Source: Stenotrophomonas sp. SAU14A_NAIMI4_8
GTDB lineage: Bacteria; Pseudomonadota; Gammaproteobacteria; Xanthomonadales; Xanthomonadaceae
Direction of reading: 5' to 3'
Assembly: GCF_003086695.1 (NCBI RefSeq)
Contig: NZ_CP025999.1
Coordinates: 1,777,680-1,841,679, forward strand
DNA: 64,000 bases
Below are positions 33,559-42,582 of the stretch, piece by piece. The notes beneath the pieces are model-generated. The model did not search any database, had not been told where the DNA came from, and worked only from the letters and a program-made list of their open reading frames with translations. Every line of letters begins with the position of its first letter. Position 1 is the stretch's first letter. Both the position numbers and the translations under genes were made by a program.

Positions 33559-34152
33559 TCAACGCAGCGCGGCGCGGCGCTTTTCGTCGATCCACTTCGA
33601 GGCCTGGGCCGGCTGGTAGTTCTTCATCCAGACCAGCATTTCCTCGATGTCCGAGCCGTACCACAGGTCCTGGCGCTGTTCCGGGTGCAGGAAGCGCTCT
33701 TCGACCATGCGATCGATCATGCCGATCAGCGGCGCGTAGAAGCCGTCCACGTCCAGGAAGGCACAGGGCTTGTTGCCGATGCCCAGCTGGCGCCAGGTCA
33801 GCATTTCGAAGATTTCTTCCATGGTGCCGAAGCCGCCGGGCAGGGCGACGAAGCCGTCGGACAGATCGAACATGCGCGACTTGCGCTCGTGCATGGAACC
33901 GACGATTTCCAGTTCGGTCAGGCCACGGTGGGCCACTTCCCAGTCGGCCAGCTGGCGCGGAATCACGCCGGTCACTTCGCCGCCGGCGGCCAGCACCGCA
34001 TTGGCCACGGTGCCCATCAGGCCGACGTTGCCGCCGCCATACACCAGGCGCATGCCGTCACGGGCGATGCGGTCGCCCAGCGCGATGGCGCGTTCGGTAT
34101 AGGCCGGCTTGCTGCCGGCGTTGGAGCCACAGTAGACGCAGATCGACTTCAT
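33559..34152 (-). CDS. LOG family protein (TIGR00730, nucleotide 5'-monophosphate phosphoribohydrolase type)
   Basis: 197 residues with the lysine-decarboxylase-like Rossmann fold misnomer family. Motifs: CVYCGSNAG at the N-terminus, YGGGNVGLMG and the active-site PGGFGTMEEIFE with the catalytic Glu. Plant LOG enzymes release active cytokinins from nucleotides; bacterial homologues share this hydrolase chemistry. No decarboxylase activity should be inferred. Convergent with the GGDEF-EAL gene. Confidence 0.9.
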   Translation of the reverse strand: MKSICVYCGSNAGSKPAYTERAIALGDRIARDGMRLVYGGGNVGLMGTVANAVLAAGGEVTGVIPRQLADWEVAHRGLTELEIVGSMHERKSRMFDLSDGFVALPGGFGTMEEIFEMLTWRQLGIGNKPCAFLDVDGFYAPLIGMIDRMVEERFLHPEQRQDLWYGSDIEEMLVWMKNYQPAQASKWIDEKRRAALR

Positions 34153-34174
34153 GGTGTGCCTGTCTCTTGATGCG

Positions 34175-34222
34175 GAAACGAAAACGCCCCGCCGGCAACC
34201 GGTTCAGCGGTTGCGGGCGGGG
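34175..34222 (-). terminator. Terminator after the class III aminotransferase gene
   Basis: CCCCGCCGGCAACCG (34187-34201) pairs with CGGTTGCGGGCGGGG (34208-34222) with one mismatch. On the minus strand it is followed by CGTTTTCGTTT. It lies 196 bases after the aminotransferase stop and just before the LOG gene. Confidence 0.75.
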
Positions 34223-34285
34223 TGTGTGGTGATTATGAGGCCTTGGGCGGGGTTGTGCCCGACTGCGCGCTGTCCACCCTGCTTT

Positions 34286-34400
34286 GTAGAGTCGAGCTTG
34301 CTCGACTGAGGTTCGTCCGGATATCGGCAAAAACCAGTCGAGCAAGCTCGACTCTACCAAGGCGGGCGGCAACGGCGCAGTCGAGCAAGCTCGACTCTAC
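34286..34400. repeat. Three SMAG-type REPs
   Basis: One forward GTAGAGTCGAGCTTGCTCGA copy (34286-34309) and two reversed copies (34335-34357 and 34379-34400), same class as the 9501-9741 cluster. Confidence 0.88.
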
Positions 34401-34417
34401 GAACGCGGGGCGTTGCC

Positions 34418-35914
34418 TTACGCGGCGGCGGCCTGCTGGCGGCGCGGGCCTTCACGCAGGGCGCGGCCGACCATGCCCACCAGCAGGTCCAGCTCGTCGC
34501 TGTCCATGCCGAAGTGCGGGGTGAAGCGCAGCGAGTTCTCGCCGCCGTGGATCACGTTGATGCCGTGCTGGCGCAGCCATTCCTCGGTGGAGTGGGCGCC
34601 ATAGCACTTGAACTGCGGGGCCAGTTCGCACGAGAACAGCAGGCCGGTGCCCTGCACCTTGGTGATCAGTCCGCCCAGCTCGTTCTTCAGCTGCTCCAGC
34701 TTGCGCACGGCTTCGGCACCGCGTTCGGCGATGTTGGCGCGTACCTGCGGGGTCAGCTGGGCCAGGGTGGCGCAGGCCACGTCCAGCGCCCGCGGGTTGC
34801 TGGTCATGGTGTTGCCATAGATGCCCTTGCGGTACAGCTGGGCGGCATGTTCGGTCACCGCCAGCACCGAGAGCGGGTACTGGGCCGCGTTCAGCGCCTT
34901 GGAATAGGTTTCCATGTCCGGCGGATCCAGGCCTTCGAAGCCGGGGTAGTCGACCACCGACAGCACGCCATGGGCGCGCAGGCCGGCCTGGATCGAATCG
35001 AGCAGCAGCAGGCTGCCGTGGGCACGGGTCAGTTCGCGGGCCAGGGCATAGAAGGCCGGCGGCACCGAGCGGCCCGGGTCGCCTTCACCCATCACCGGCT
35101 CCAGGAACACCGCCTCGATGAACCACTGGTTGCGCGCGGCATCGTCGAAGACCTGGCGCAGGGCGGCCTCGTCATAGGGCGCTACGGTGATCACCGAATC
35201 CTCGCCACGGTAGCTGGCCAGGTGCTGCAGGTAGGTCTTGCGGCTGGAATCGGAATACAGCGCCGGGCGGTCGGTGCGCCCGTGGAAGCTGCCCTTGACG
35301 ACCACCCGCTTGATCGCGGCGCCGGCGTGGCGCGCACCCGGGTCGGTCTGCAGCTTGGCGTTCACATCAGCGATGCGCGCGGCCAGGCCGACCGCTTCCG
35401 AGCCGGAATTCAGGCACATGAAACGGGCATAGGGGCAGCCGCCGCGGCGGTGGCCGACTTCGGCGCGCAGGGCGGTAATGAAGCGCTGCTGCGACAGGCT
35501 GGGGGTCATGATGTTGGCCATCACCTGCGGCCGCGCCATCGCTTCCAGCACGGCATCGGGGGTGTGGCCGAAGCCGAGCATGCCGTAGCCGCCAGCGTCG
35601 TACAGCACCGCGCCCTTCAGGGTGACCACCCACGGGCCGCGTGCAGCCAGTGCCACGTACGGGGTCACCGCATCGTCTGCATAGAAGTTCACGAAGCCGT
35701 CCTGCATGGCCTCGATCTGGGCCTGCTCGTCCTGTGCCAGCAGCGGCCCCAGTTCGCCCTGCACGCGCGCGAATTCCGCTGCGGCGGCGTCCACCGCGGC
35801 AACCAGCTGCGGGTGGCGGTCGGCCAGGGCGGTCAGGGTGGCATCGTCCAGGCCGGTGGTCAGGCGGGTGCCGGGCTGGGTGCGCAGGGGGGCAAGACGT
35901 TCGATGAAGCTCAT
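34418..35914 (-). CDS. Class III PLP-dependent aminotransferase, substrate unknown
   Basis: 498 residues, longer than typical acetylornithine aminotransferases (~400). Fold-type I features: NSGSEAVGLAARIADVNAKL, VVKGSFHGRTDRPA, LLLLDSIQAGLRAHG (PLP-binding Asp) and ETYSKALNAAQYPLSVLA (Schiff-base Lys). The N-terminal ~100 residues are an extension. AGGAG six bases before ATG 35914 fixes the start. Xanthomonad homologues are sometimes annotated as lysine 6-aminotransferase or ornithine-oxo-acid type enzymes; the specificity cannot be told here. Divergent from queA. Confidence 0.85.
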   Translation of the reverse strand: MSFIERLAPLRTQPGTRLTTGLDDATLTALADRHPQLVAAVDAAAAEFARVQGELGPLLAQDEQAQIEAMQDGFVNFYADDAVTPYVALAARGPWVVTLKGAVLYDAGGYGMLGFGHTPDAVLEAMARPQVMANIMTPSLSQQRFITALRAEVGHRRGGCPYARFMCLNSGSEAVGLAARIADVNAKLQTDPGARHAGAAIKRVVVKGSFHGRTDRPALYSDSSRKTYLQHLASYRGEDSVITVAPYDEAALRQVFDDAARNQWFIEAVFLEPVMGEGDPGRSVPPAFYALARELTRAHGSLLLLDSIQAGLRAHGVLSVVDYPGFEGLDPPDMETYSKALNAAQYPLSVLAVTEHAAQLYRKGIYGNTMTSNPRALDVACATLAQLTPQVRANIAERGAEAVRKLEQLKNELGGLITKVQGTGLLFSCELAPQFKCYGAHSTEEWLRQHGINVIHGGENSLRFTPHFGMDSDELDLLVGMVGRALREGPRRQQAAAA

Positions 35915-36057
35915 TGCAGATCTCCTGAAACGATGGTTCACACGGGCCTGAAAATGCAGAACGCGCGTCATCACGCGCGCTTTGGGGCTGGCTCGTGCAG
36001 CGGACTTCCTTCCCGATGCTAGCACTTGTTTTTTTGCGCGATAACCCCGCAGAAACC

Positions 36058-36072
36058 TGCTGCATAGCAGCA
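36058..36072. promoter_or_regulatory. Dyad between divergent aminotransferase and queA genes
   Basis: TGCTGC-ATA-GCAGCA, a perfect 6+6 inverted repeat in the 246-base divergent gap. TACAAT at 36122-36127 could be the queA -10 element, with a poor -35. No binding protein is known. Confidence 0.3.
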
Positions 36073-36160
36073 TAATGCCCGACGTTCGCCACGATGCGCG
36101 CTGCCTGGCCGATGCTGGACGTACAATGCGCGCCATTGTCGACCTGATGCCGCCACCGCC

Positions 36161-37192
36161 TTGAAGAAGTCCGATTTCCATTACGACCTGCCGGCCGAAC
36201 TGATTGCCCAGGCGCCGTTGGCCGAGCGTTCGGCCAGCCGCCTGATGGTGGTGCCGCCGGCGCCCGCCGCCTTCACCGATGTGCAGGTGCGCGACCTGCC
36301 GTCGCTGCTGCAGCCGGGCGATCTGCTGGTGTTCAACGATACCCGGGTGATTCCGGCGCGCCTGTTCGGGCAGAAGGCCAGCGGCGGGCGGGTGGAGATC
36401 CTGATCGAGCGCCTGCTGGGCGGCCAGCAGGTGCGGGCCCAGGTGGGCGCCAGCAAGTCGCCCAAGGCCGGCAGCCGCATTGCGCTGGATGCCGGCGGCG
36501 AGGCCGAAGTACTGGGCCGCGATGGCGAGTTCTACCTGCTGCAGTTCCATGTGCCCGAATCGCTGGAGCAGTGGCTGCTGCACGCCGGCCGGCTGCCGCT
36601 GCCGCCGTACATCCAGCGCGAGCCGGGGCAGGATGACCGCGAGCGCTACCAGACCGTGTTCGCCCGCGAAGTGGGCGCCGTGGCCGCACCGACCGCCGGC
36701 CTGCATTTCGATGAAGCCCTGCTGGCGGCGCTGAAGGACAAGGGCGTGGCGTTCGGCCACGTGACCCTGCACGTGGGCGCCGGCACCTTCCAGCCGGTGC
36801 GGGTGGATGACCTGAAGGACCACGTGATGCACCGCGAGTGGCTGAACGTGGGCGCCGAACTGGTGCAGCAGGTGCGGCGCACGCGCGAGGCCGGTGGCCG
36901 GGTGATCGGCGTGGGCACCACCGTGGTGCGCGCGCTGGAAAGCGCGATGCGTGACGGCGAACTGCTGCCGTTCGCCGGCGAGACCCAGATCTTCATCACC
37001 CCGGGTTACCGCATCCGCAGCGTCGATGCGATGGTGACCAACTTCCACCTGCCCGAAAGCACGCTGCTGATGATGATTTCGGCCTTCGCCGGCCGAGAGC
37101 GGGTGTTCGAGGCCTACCAGCACGCGATCGAGCAGCGCTACCGCTTCTTCAGCTACGGCGATGCAATGCTGCTGTTCCCGCAGGCGGGCTGA
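36161..37192 (+). CDS. queA: S-adenosylmethionine:tRNA ribosyltransferase-isomerase QueA
   Basis: 343 residues; transfers the ribosyl moiety of SAM to preQ1-tRNA, forming epoxyqueuosine. Family segments: KKSDFHYDLPAELIAQAPLA at the start, LLVFNDTRVIPARLFG, VAAPTAGLHFDEALL and LHVGAGTFQPVRVDDL. The start is TTG, with no closer ATG in frame, and it matches the conserved N-terminus. It heads the queA-tgt-yajC-secD-secF order common in gammaproteobacteria. Confidence 0.95.
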   Translation: MKKSDFHYDLPAELIAQAPLAERSASRLMVVPPAPAAFTDVQVRDLPSLLQPGDLLVFNDTRVIPARLFGQKASGGRVEILIERLLGGQQVRAQVGASKSPKAGSRIALDAGGEAEVLGRDGEFYLLQFHVPESLEQWLLHAGRLPLPPYIQREPGQDDRERYQTVFAREVGAVAAPTAGLHFDEALLAALKDKGVAFGHVTLHVGAGTFQPVRVDDLKDHVMHREWLNVGAELVQQVRRTREAGGRVIGVGTTVVRALESAMRDGELLPFAGETQIFITPGYRIRSVDAMVTNFHLPESTLLMMISAFAGRERVFEAYQHAIEQRYRFFSYGDAMLLFPQAG

Positions 37193-37197
37193 CGCCT

Positions 37198-37308
37198 GGT
37201 GGGTGCGCACCGTTGGTGCGCACGCCCCGAACCACCCGCGGTAGGTGCGCACCTTGGTGCGCACGCCCCGAACCGCCCAAGGTAGGTGCGCACCTTGGTG
37301 CGCACGCC
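37198..37308 (+). repeat. Three tandem REP-type palindromes
   Basis: GGTGGGTGCGCACCGTTGGT (first copy, 37198) then two copies of GTAGGTGCGCACCTTGGTGC plus GCACGCC (37240, 37281), about 41-bp period, in the queA-tgt gap. Confidence 0.88.
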
Positions 37309-37323
37309 CTGATGGGAGACAAT
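37295..37323 (+). promoter_or_regulatory. Candidate tgt promoter using REP sequence as -35
   Basis: TTGGTG (37295-37300) belongs to the third REP; 17 bases later GACAAT (37318-37323) is a fair -10. The tgt ATG is 30 bases downstream. A short dyad GGCAA-CTAT-TTGCC follows at 37326. Confidence 0.45.
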
Positions 37324-37352
37324 AGGCAACTATTTGCCTGAATGACCGCTCC

Positions 37353-38483
37353 ATGTCCCGACTGCAGTTCCAGCTCCAGACCCGTGACGGCCGTGCCCGC
37401 CGCGGCCGCCTGACCTTCCCGCGTGGCACGGTGGAAACGCCGGCCTTCATGCCGGTGGGTACCTATGGCTCGGTCAAGGGCATCCTGCCGGACCAGGTGC
37501 GCGCGCTGGGCGCGGAAATCATCCTGGGCAACACCTTCCACCTGTACCTGCGCCCGGGCCTGGACATCATTGCCGACCACGGCGGCCTGCACGGCTTCTG
37601 CCGCTGGGACGGCCCGATCCTGACCGATTCGGGTGGCTTCCAGGTGTTCTCGCTGGCCCACCGCCGCAAGATCACCGAGCAGGGCGTGACCTTCGCCTCG
37701 CCCACCGACGGTGCCCGCGTGTTCCTGGGCCCGGAAGAGAGCATGAAGATCCAGAAGGTGCTCGATTCGGACGTGGTGATGATCTTCGACGAGTGCACCC
37801 CGTACCCGGCCACCGAAGAGGTGGCGCGCCGTTCGATGGAACTGAGCCTGCGCTGGGCCCAGCGCAGCCGCAACGCCCATGACGAGCTGGGCAACGACGC
37901 GGCGCTGTTCGGCATCGTGCAGGGTGGGGTGCATACCGACCTGCGCAGCCGCTCGGCCGACGCCCTGCAGGCCATCGGCTTCGACGGCTACGCCATTGGC
38001 GGCTTGGCCGTGGGCGAGCCGGAACACGAGCGCAACGCCATGCTGGACCACCTGGACCCGGAGCTGCCCAGCGACCGCCCGCGCTACCTGATGGGCGTGG
38101 GCCGGCCGGAAGACCTGGTGGAAGGCGTGGCGCGCGGCGTGGACATGTTCGACTGCGTGATGCCGACCCGCAACGCCCGCAACGGCCACTATTTCACCTC
38201 GTTCGGCACCGTACGCATCCGCAATTCGCAGTACGCCCGCGACATGGACCCGATCGAGCCGGGCTGCGGCTGCGTGGCCTGCACCGGCGGCTACACCCGC
38301 TCGTACCTGCGCCACCTGGACCGCTGCAACGAGATGCTGGCGCCCATGCTGGGCACCCTGCACAACCTGTTCTATTACGAAAAACTGATGGCCGACATCC
38401 GCGCGGCCATCGAGGCGGGAACCTTCCAGGCCTTCCGCGAGTCCTTCTATGCGGCCCGTGGGGCGGTGGCGCCCCCGCTGTAA
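37353..38483 (+). CDS. tgt: tRNA-guanine transglycosylase Tgt
   Basis: 376 residues; exchanges guanine-34 for preQ1 in GUN-anticodon tRNAs. TIM-barrel enzyme with [11 protein letters not shown] (catalytic Asp region), [25 protein letters not shown], the nucleophile region [13 protein letters not shown], and the zinc site [18 protein letters not shown] with His in [16 protein letters not shown]. Acts in the step before QueA in queuosine synthesis. Confidence 0.97.
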   Translation: MSRLQFQLQTRDGRARRGRLTFPRGTVETPAFMPVGTYGSVKGILPDQVRALGAEIILGNTFHLYLRPGLDIIADHGGLHGFCRWDGPILTDSGGFQVFSLAHRRKITEQGVTFASPTDGARVFLGPEESMKIQKVLDSDVVMIFDECTPYPATEEVARRSMELSLRWAQRSRNAHDELGNDAALFGIVQGGVHTDLRSRSADALQAIGFDGYAIGGLAVGEPEHERNAMLDHLDPELPSDRPRYLMGVGRPEDLVEGVARGVDMFDCVMPTRNARNGHYFTSFGTVRIRNSQYARDMDPIEPGCGCVACTGGYTRSYLRHLDRCNEMLAPMLGTLHNLFYYEKLMADIRAAIEAGTFQAFRESFYAARGAVAPPL

Positions 38484-38617
38484 CCCCGTGGTACCCCTGC
38501 CGAACGGCCCAAGGACGAACGTCCGGGGCCGTGGCATACTTCAAGGCTGACCCAGATCCGCGGTCGACACCCCCGCCCGTGAACGGACGGGAGCGCCGCC
38601 CAACCAAAGGACCAACG

Positions 38618-38962
38618 ATGAACCTGCTTGCCTTCCTGATTCCCGCCGCCCACGCCCAGGCCGCCGGCGGCCAACCGCAGGGCATGGGCCTGACCACGCT
38701 GCTGTTCCCGATCATCCTGATCGCCATCATGTACTTCCTGATGATCCGCCCGCAGATGAAGCGGCAGAAGGAGCACAAGGCCATGCTGGAAAAGATCAAG
38801 CGTGGCGACGAAGTGCTGACCAACGGCGGCATCGCCGGCGTGGTCACCGACATCGGCGACAACTTCATCACCATCGAAGTGGCTGACAACGTGCGCATCC
38901 GCGTGCAGAAGGGCGCTGTCGGCAACGTGCTGCCGGCCGGTACCCTGAACTCGGCCAAGTAA
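38618..38962 (+). CDS. yajC: Sec translocon accessory subunit YajC
   Basis: 114 residues with one TM segment (TTLLFPIILIAIMYFLMIRP), then the family motif RPQMKRQKEHKAMLEKIKRG and DEVLTNGGIAGVVTDIGDNF. AAGGA lies 8 bases before ATG 38618; an upstream in-frame ATG at 38531 is rejected. Part of the SecDF-YajC complex aiding protein export. Confidence 0.96.
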   Translation: MNLLAFLIPAAHAQAAGGQPQGMGLTTLLFPIILIAIMYFLMIRPQMKRQKEHKAMLEKIKRGDEVLTNGGIAGVVTDIGDNFITIEVADNVRIRVQKGAVGNVLPAGTLNSAK

Positions 38963-39023
38963 GCCACTCCCTTTCCGATGCACAACCGCGGCGCCGGGGA
39001 TGGCGCCGCGCGGGACCCAAGCA

Positions 39024-40880
39024 ATGCTCGAATTTCCACGCTGGAAGTACGTCGTCATCCTGATTGTACTGGCGCTCAGCACCCTGTACGCGCTGCCCAA
39101 CATCTACCAGAAGGACCCGGCCATCCAGATCACCGCCAACCGTGGCGGGCAGATCGACGATGTGCTGCGCGACCGTGTGCTGGCCGACCTGAAGAAGGCC
39201 GGCATCAACACGATCGGCGCGGAGAAGGAAGGGGAAAGCCTGATCGTCCGCCTGCCGGACCTGAAGACGCAGTCGGCCGCCAGCGATGCGCTGCGCGACA
39301 GCGTGGGCGAGAACTACACCGTGGCCCTGAACCTGGCCTCCACCGTGCCGGACTGGCTGGCCAGCCTGGGCGGTCGCCCGATGGTGCTGGGCCTGGACCT
39401 GCAGGGCGGCGTGCACTTCGTGCTGCAGGTCGACCAGAAGGCTGCGCTGGAAAAGCGCCTGGATGCCTATACCGAAGACGTGCGCAGCACCCTGCGTGAT
39501 GCGCGCATCGCCTACCAGTCGGTGGAACGCCGCGCTGACAACACCATCGTGGCCAACCTGAGTCCGTCGGCTGGCGCCGATGCGGCCAGCCGTGCCCGCG
39601 TGGCGCTGGGCACCGCGCAGCCGACCCTGGGCTATGACGTTTCTGGCAACCGCATCACCGTGACCGTGCCGGACGCGGAGATCGCGCAGATCGCCAACGG
39701 CGCGATCGAGCAGAACATCAACACCCTGCGCAACCGCGTGAACCAGCTGGGCGTGGCCGAGCCGATCATCCAGCGCCAGGGTGCCGACCGCGTGGTCGTG
39801 CAGCTGCCCGGCGTGCAGGACACCGCCGAAGCCAAGCGCATGATCGGTGCCACCGCCACCCTGGAATACCGTGCGGTGGTGGAAGGCAATGCGCAGGACG
39901 CCATCGCTTCGGGCCGCATTCCGCCGGAAGCCAAGGTCTACCAGCAGCGTGATGGCCGCGGCCCGATCCTGCTGAACAAGCGCGTGATCGTGACCGGCGA
40001 CCAGATGGTGGCCGCGCAGGCGGTGACCGATTCGACCAGCGGTTCGCCGGCGGTCAGCGTGACGCTGAACAATGTCGGCGGCCAGCGCATGTTCGACTTC
40101 ACCAGCGCCAACGTGAACAAGCCGATGGCCGTGGTCTACACCGAGCGCGTGCCGACGGTGACCGTGGTCGATGGCCAGGAAGTGCGTGGCTTCAAGGTCA
40201 ACGAGGAAGTGATCTCGGTGGCCAACATCAACGGCGTGTTCGGCAAGAACTTCCAGACCACCGGTCTGCAGAAGAAGGAAGCCGAAGACCTGGCCAAGCT
40301 GCTGAAGTCGGGCTCGCTGGCTGCGCCGATGGACTTCGTGGAAGAGCGCGTGGTCGGCCCCAGCCTGGGCGCCGAGAACGTGAAGAACGGCATCACCGCG
40401 GTGGTCTACGCCTTCCTGTTCACCCTGGTGTTCTTCAGCATCTACTACCGCGTGTTCGGTCTGATCACCTCCATCGCGATGCTGTTCAACCTGCTGATCG
40501 TGGTGGCGGTGATGTCGCTGTTCGGTGCCACCATGACCCTGCCGGGCTTCGCCGGTCTGGCGTTGTCGGTGGGCCTGTCGGTGGACGCCAACGTGCTGAT
40601 CAACGAGCGTATCCGCGAGGAACTGCGTGCCGGCGTGCCGGGCAAGACCGCCATCGTGACCGGTTACGACCGCGCCTCGGGCACCATCCTGGACGCCAAC
40701 CTGACCGGCCTGATCGTGGGCGTGGCCCTGTTCGCCTTCGGCACCGGCCCGCTGAAGGGCTTCGCGCTGACCATGATCATCGGTATTTTCGCCTCCATGT
40801 TCACCGCGATCACCGTGTCGCGCGCGCTGGCGACGCTGATCTACGGCGGTCGCAAGAAGCTCCAGAACGTGGCCATCTGA
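39024..40880 (+). CDS. secD: Protein translocase subunit SecD
   Basis: 618 residues. First TM near residues 7-25 (YVVILIVLALSTLYALPNIY), a large periplasmic domain (P1), the conserved motif GLDLQGGVHFVLQV, and the C-terminal five-TM block with GLALSVGLSVDANVLINERI and the Asp residues used for proton flow. Uses the proton gradient to pull proteins across after SecA. ATG 39024 gives the standard N-terminus; 39000 is a weaker alternative. Confidence 0.96.
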   Translation: MLEFPRWKYVVILIVLALSTLYALPNIYQKDPAIQITANRGGQIDDVLRDRVLADLKKAGINTIGAEKEGESLIVRLPDLKTQSAASDALRDSVGENYTVALNLASTVPDWLASLGGRPMVLGLDLQGGVHFVLQVDQKAALEKRLDAYTEDVRSTLRDARIAYQSVERRADNTIVANLSPSAGADAASRARVALGTAQPTLGYDVSGNRITVTVPDAEIAQIANGAIEQNINTLRNRVNQLGVAEPIIQRQGADRVVVQLPGVQDTAEAKRMIGATATLEYRAVVEGNAQDAIASGRIPPEAKVYQQRDGRGPILLNKRVIVTGDQMVAAQAVTDSTSGSPAVSVTLNNVGGQRMFDFTSANVNKPMAVVYTERVPTVTVVDGQEVRGFKVNEEVISVANINGVFGKNFQTTGLQKKEAEDLAKLLKSGSLAAPMDFVEERVVGPSLGAENVKNGITAVVYAFLFTLVFFSIYYRVFGLITSIAMLFNLLIVVAVMSLFGATMTLPGFAGLALSVGLSVDANVLINERIREELRAGVPGKTAIVTGYDRASGTILDANLTGLIVGVALFAFGTGPLKGFALTMIIGIFASMFTAITVSRALATLIYGGRKKLQNVAI

Positions 40881-40896
40881 CGGGACGACACGCACA

Positions 40897-41877
40897 ATGA
40901 AACTGTTTCCGCTGCACATCCTCCCGAACGACACCAAGATCGACTTCATGCGGTGGCGCCATGTCGCCATGGTGGTCACGATCGCCGTGTTCATTGCCTC
41001 GATCGCCATCATCGGCGTGAAGGGCTTCAACTATGCGCTGGACTTCACTGGCGGCACCCTGATCGAAGCCCGCTTCGACAAAGCGGTGGACGTCGAGGAC
41101 GTCCGTACCAAGCTGGAGCAGAACGGCTTCGACGGCGCGCAGGTGCAGAGCGTGGGTGGCAACACCGACCTTCTGATCCGCCTGGCCCCGCACGGCGAGC
41201 ACGCCCCGGGCACCGGTGGCGCGTCGGCTGAAGACAAGGCCACTGCGGCCGCCGTGGTCAAGGCGGTCTCTTCGGCCGACAACCAGGCCACCGTGCTGCG
41301 CAATGAATTTGTCGGTCCGCAGATCGGCAAGGACCTGGCGATGAACGGCCTGTACGCCACCATCTTCATGCTGGCCGGCTTCCTGATCTACATCGCCGTG
41401 CGCTTCGAGTGGAAGTTCGCCGTGACCGCCAGCATCGTGGCGCTGTTCGACCTGCTGGTCACCGTGGCCTACGTGTCGCTGCTGGGTCGTGAGTTCGACC
41501 TGACGGTGCTGGCCGGCCTGCTGTCGGTGATGGGTTTTGCGATCAACGACATCATCGTGGTGTTCGACCGCGTGCGAGAGAACTTCCGTAGCCTGCGCGT
41601 GGAGCCGATGGAAGTGCTGAACCGTTCGATCAACCAGACGCTGTCGCGTACGGTGATCACCGCGGTGATGTTCTTCCTGTCGGCGCTGGCGCTGTACCTG
41701 TACGGCGGCAGCTCGATGGAAGGTCTGGCCGAGACGCACATGATCGGTGCGGTGATCGTGGTGCTGTCCTCGATCCTGGTGGCCGTGCCGATGCTGACGA
41801 TCGGTTTCCTGCGCGTAAGCAAGCAGGACCTGCTGCCCAAGGCCAAGGACATCGAAGCCCTGGAGCGTCGCCCGTAA
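40897..41877 (+). CDS. secF: Protein translocase subunit SecF
   Basis: 326 residues. Motifs: ALDFTGGTLIEARF after the first TM, and the C-terminal TM block with MGFAINDIIVVFDRVRENF and the RSINQTLSRTVITA segment. It starts 16 bases after secD and ends the Sec operon at a strong terminator. Partner of SecD and YajC. Confidence 0.97.
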   Translation: MKLFPLHILPNDTKIDFMRWRHVAMVVTIAVFIASIAIIGVKGFNYALDFTGGTLIEARFDKAVDVEDVRTKLEQNGFDGAQVQSVGGNTDLLIRLAPHGEHAPGTGGASAEDKATAAAVVKAVSSADNQATVLRNEFVGPQIGKDLAMNGLYATIFMLAGFLIYIAVRFEWKFAVTASIVALFDLLVTVAYVSLLGREFDLTVLAGLLSVMGFAINDIIVVFDRVRENFRSLRVEPMEVLNRSINQTLSRTVITAVMFFLSALALYLYGGSSMEGLAETHMIGAVIVVLSSILVAVPMLTIGFLRVSKQDLLPKAKDIEALERRP

Positions 41878-41902
41878 TCCTTGCGGCACGCAGCACACAG
41901 AG

Positions 41903-41926
41903 AACCCCGCGCAAGCGGGGTTTTTT
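41903..41926 (+). terminator. Rho-independent terminator of the sec operon
   Basis: AACCCCGC-GCAA-GCGGGGTT stem with a run of T (41919-41926) directly after, 25 bases past secF. Island 2 begins 5 bases later. Confidence 0.92.
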
Positions 41927-42008
41927 GTGGGCAGGACTGCGCCCTGCACCTGCTTGGAGCAACGGCAAATGCCAAATCCAAAGCCAGAGCGGCATTCCGT
42001 GGGATGGC

Positions 42009-42106
42009 GGGGCGGTGTGGGTGGGCAGGACACGCCGCAAGTACGTCACTGTAGGCTCGTAGGCGCCATCCATGGCGCCTGCGGTCCTGCCCACCCACAC
42101 CGCCCC
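42009..42106 (+). repeat. Long stem-loop with 52-nt core, copy 3
   Basis: Arms of 23 bp pair perfectly (42009-42031 with 42084-42106) and are identical to copy 2. The 52-nt core begins ACGCCGCAAGTACGTCACTG; inner hairpin AGGCGCCAT-CC-ATGGCGCCT (42061-42080). Confidence 0.9.
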
Positions 42107-42214
42107 ACCTCTGACAGGTTCACGCGGCGGTTGGTAACGGCGCCTGTTGTTCCGCGCGGCTGTTGGTAGGTGTCGACCTTGGTCGGCACATCTTTCGGAT
42201 ACCGAAATCCGTCT

Positions 42215-42253
42215 GGGGTCAGAGCCCGTTGCGGAGCAACGGGATCTGACCCC
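42215..42253. repeat. GGGGTC-type palindrome, island 2
   Basis: GGGGTCAGAGCCCGTTGC and GCAACGGGATCTGACCCC around GGA; same 18-bp arms and same mismatch position as the other two copies, here in opposite orientation. Confidence 0.85.
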
Positions 42254-42290
42254 AGAACGCCGTTCCGACAGATCGCGAAAAACTGTCGAA

Positions 42291-42392
42291 GGCGGGGTGG
42301 GTCCGGTTGCGGGGGTGTCCGCGGCATGGATGCCGCGGCCAAGCCTACACGGACGTACTTGCGGCGTCCCCCGCAACCGGACCCACCCCGCC
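42291..42392 (-). repeat. Long stem-loop with 52-nt core, copy 4
   Basis: Arms of 25 bp pair perfectly (42291-42315 with 42368-42392), differing from copy 1 at one paired position (A/T pair replaced by C/G). Core 52 nt; inner hairpin CCGCGGCAT-GG-ATGCCGCGG (42319-42338). Read on the minus strand the core begins ACGCCGCAAGTACGTCCGTG. Confidence 0.9.
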
Positions 42393-42501
42393 ATCCCCCG
42401 AATAGCCCGCTCTTGAATTTGACGTTGCCATTGCCGTTGCCTCGGCAGGTGCAGGGCTGCAAGCCCTGCAAAAGAGAAACCCCACCCTACGCCTGCGTCG
42501 G

Positions 42502-42530
42502 TTGTGCAATCGCCCCCCGCGCACTACGAT
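42502..42530 (+). promoter_or_regulatory. Candidate fabV promoter
   Basis: TTGTGC (42502-42507), 17-base spacer, TACGAT (42525-42530), 52 bases before the fabV ATG. Confidence 0.45.
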
Positions 42531-42582
42531 CCTGCGGTTCGCGTGCGCCCGCGTGCGCCGCATCTGCCAACCCGAGGTATCC

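Larger units (their letters stand above)
41931..42469. repeat. Non-coding island 2 with inward-facing terminal palindromes
   Basis: 539 bases between secF and fabV. Left end: a variant palindrome GCAGGACTGCGCCCTGC (41931-41947) then ACCTGC and CAACGGCAAATGCC-like repeats. Right end: GCAGGGCTGCAAGCCCTGC (42451-42469) preceded by GTTGCCATTGCCGTTGCC. Contents in order: stem-loop copy 3 (plus), a reversed GTGTCGACC REP (42165-42190), a GGGGTC palindrome, stem-loop copy 4 (minus). No gene is supported in it. The 113 bases from here to fabV hold its candidate promoter. Confidence 0.85.

Noticed and set aside
33559..34152. Lysine decarboxylase annotation for the LOG protein
   Set aside because: The PGGxGTxxE motif marks a phosphoribohydrolase; the decarboxylase name is a historical misannotation.
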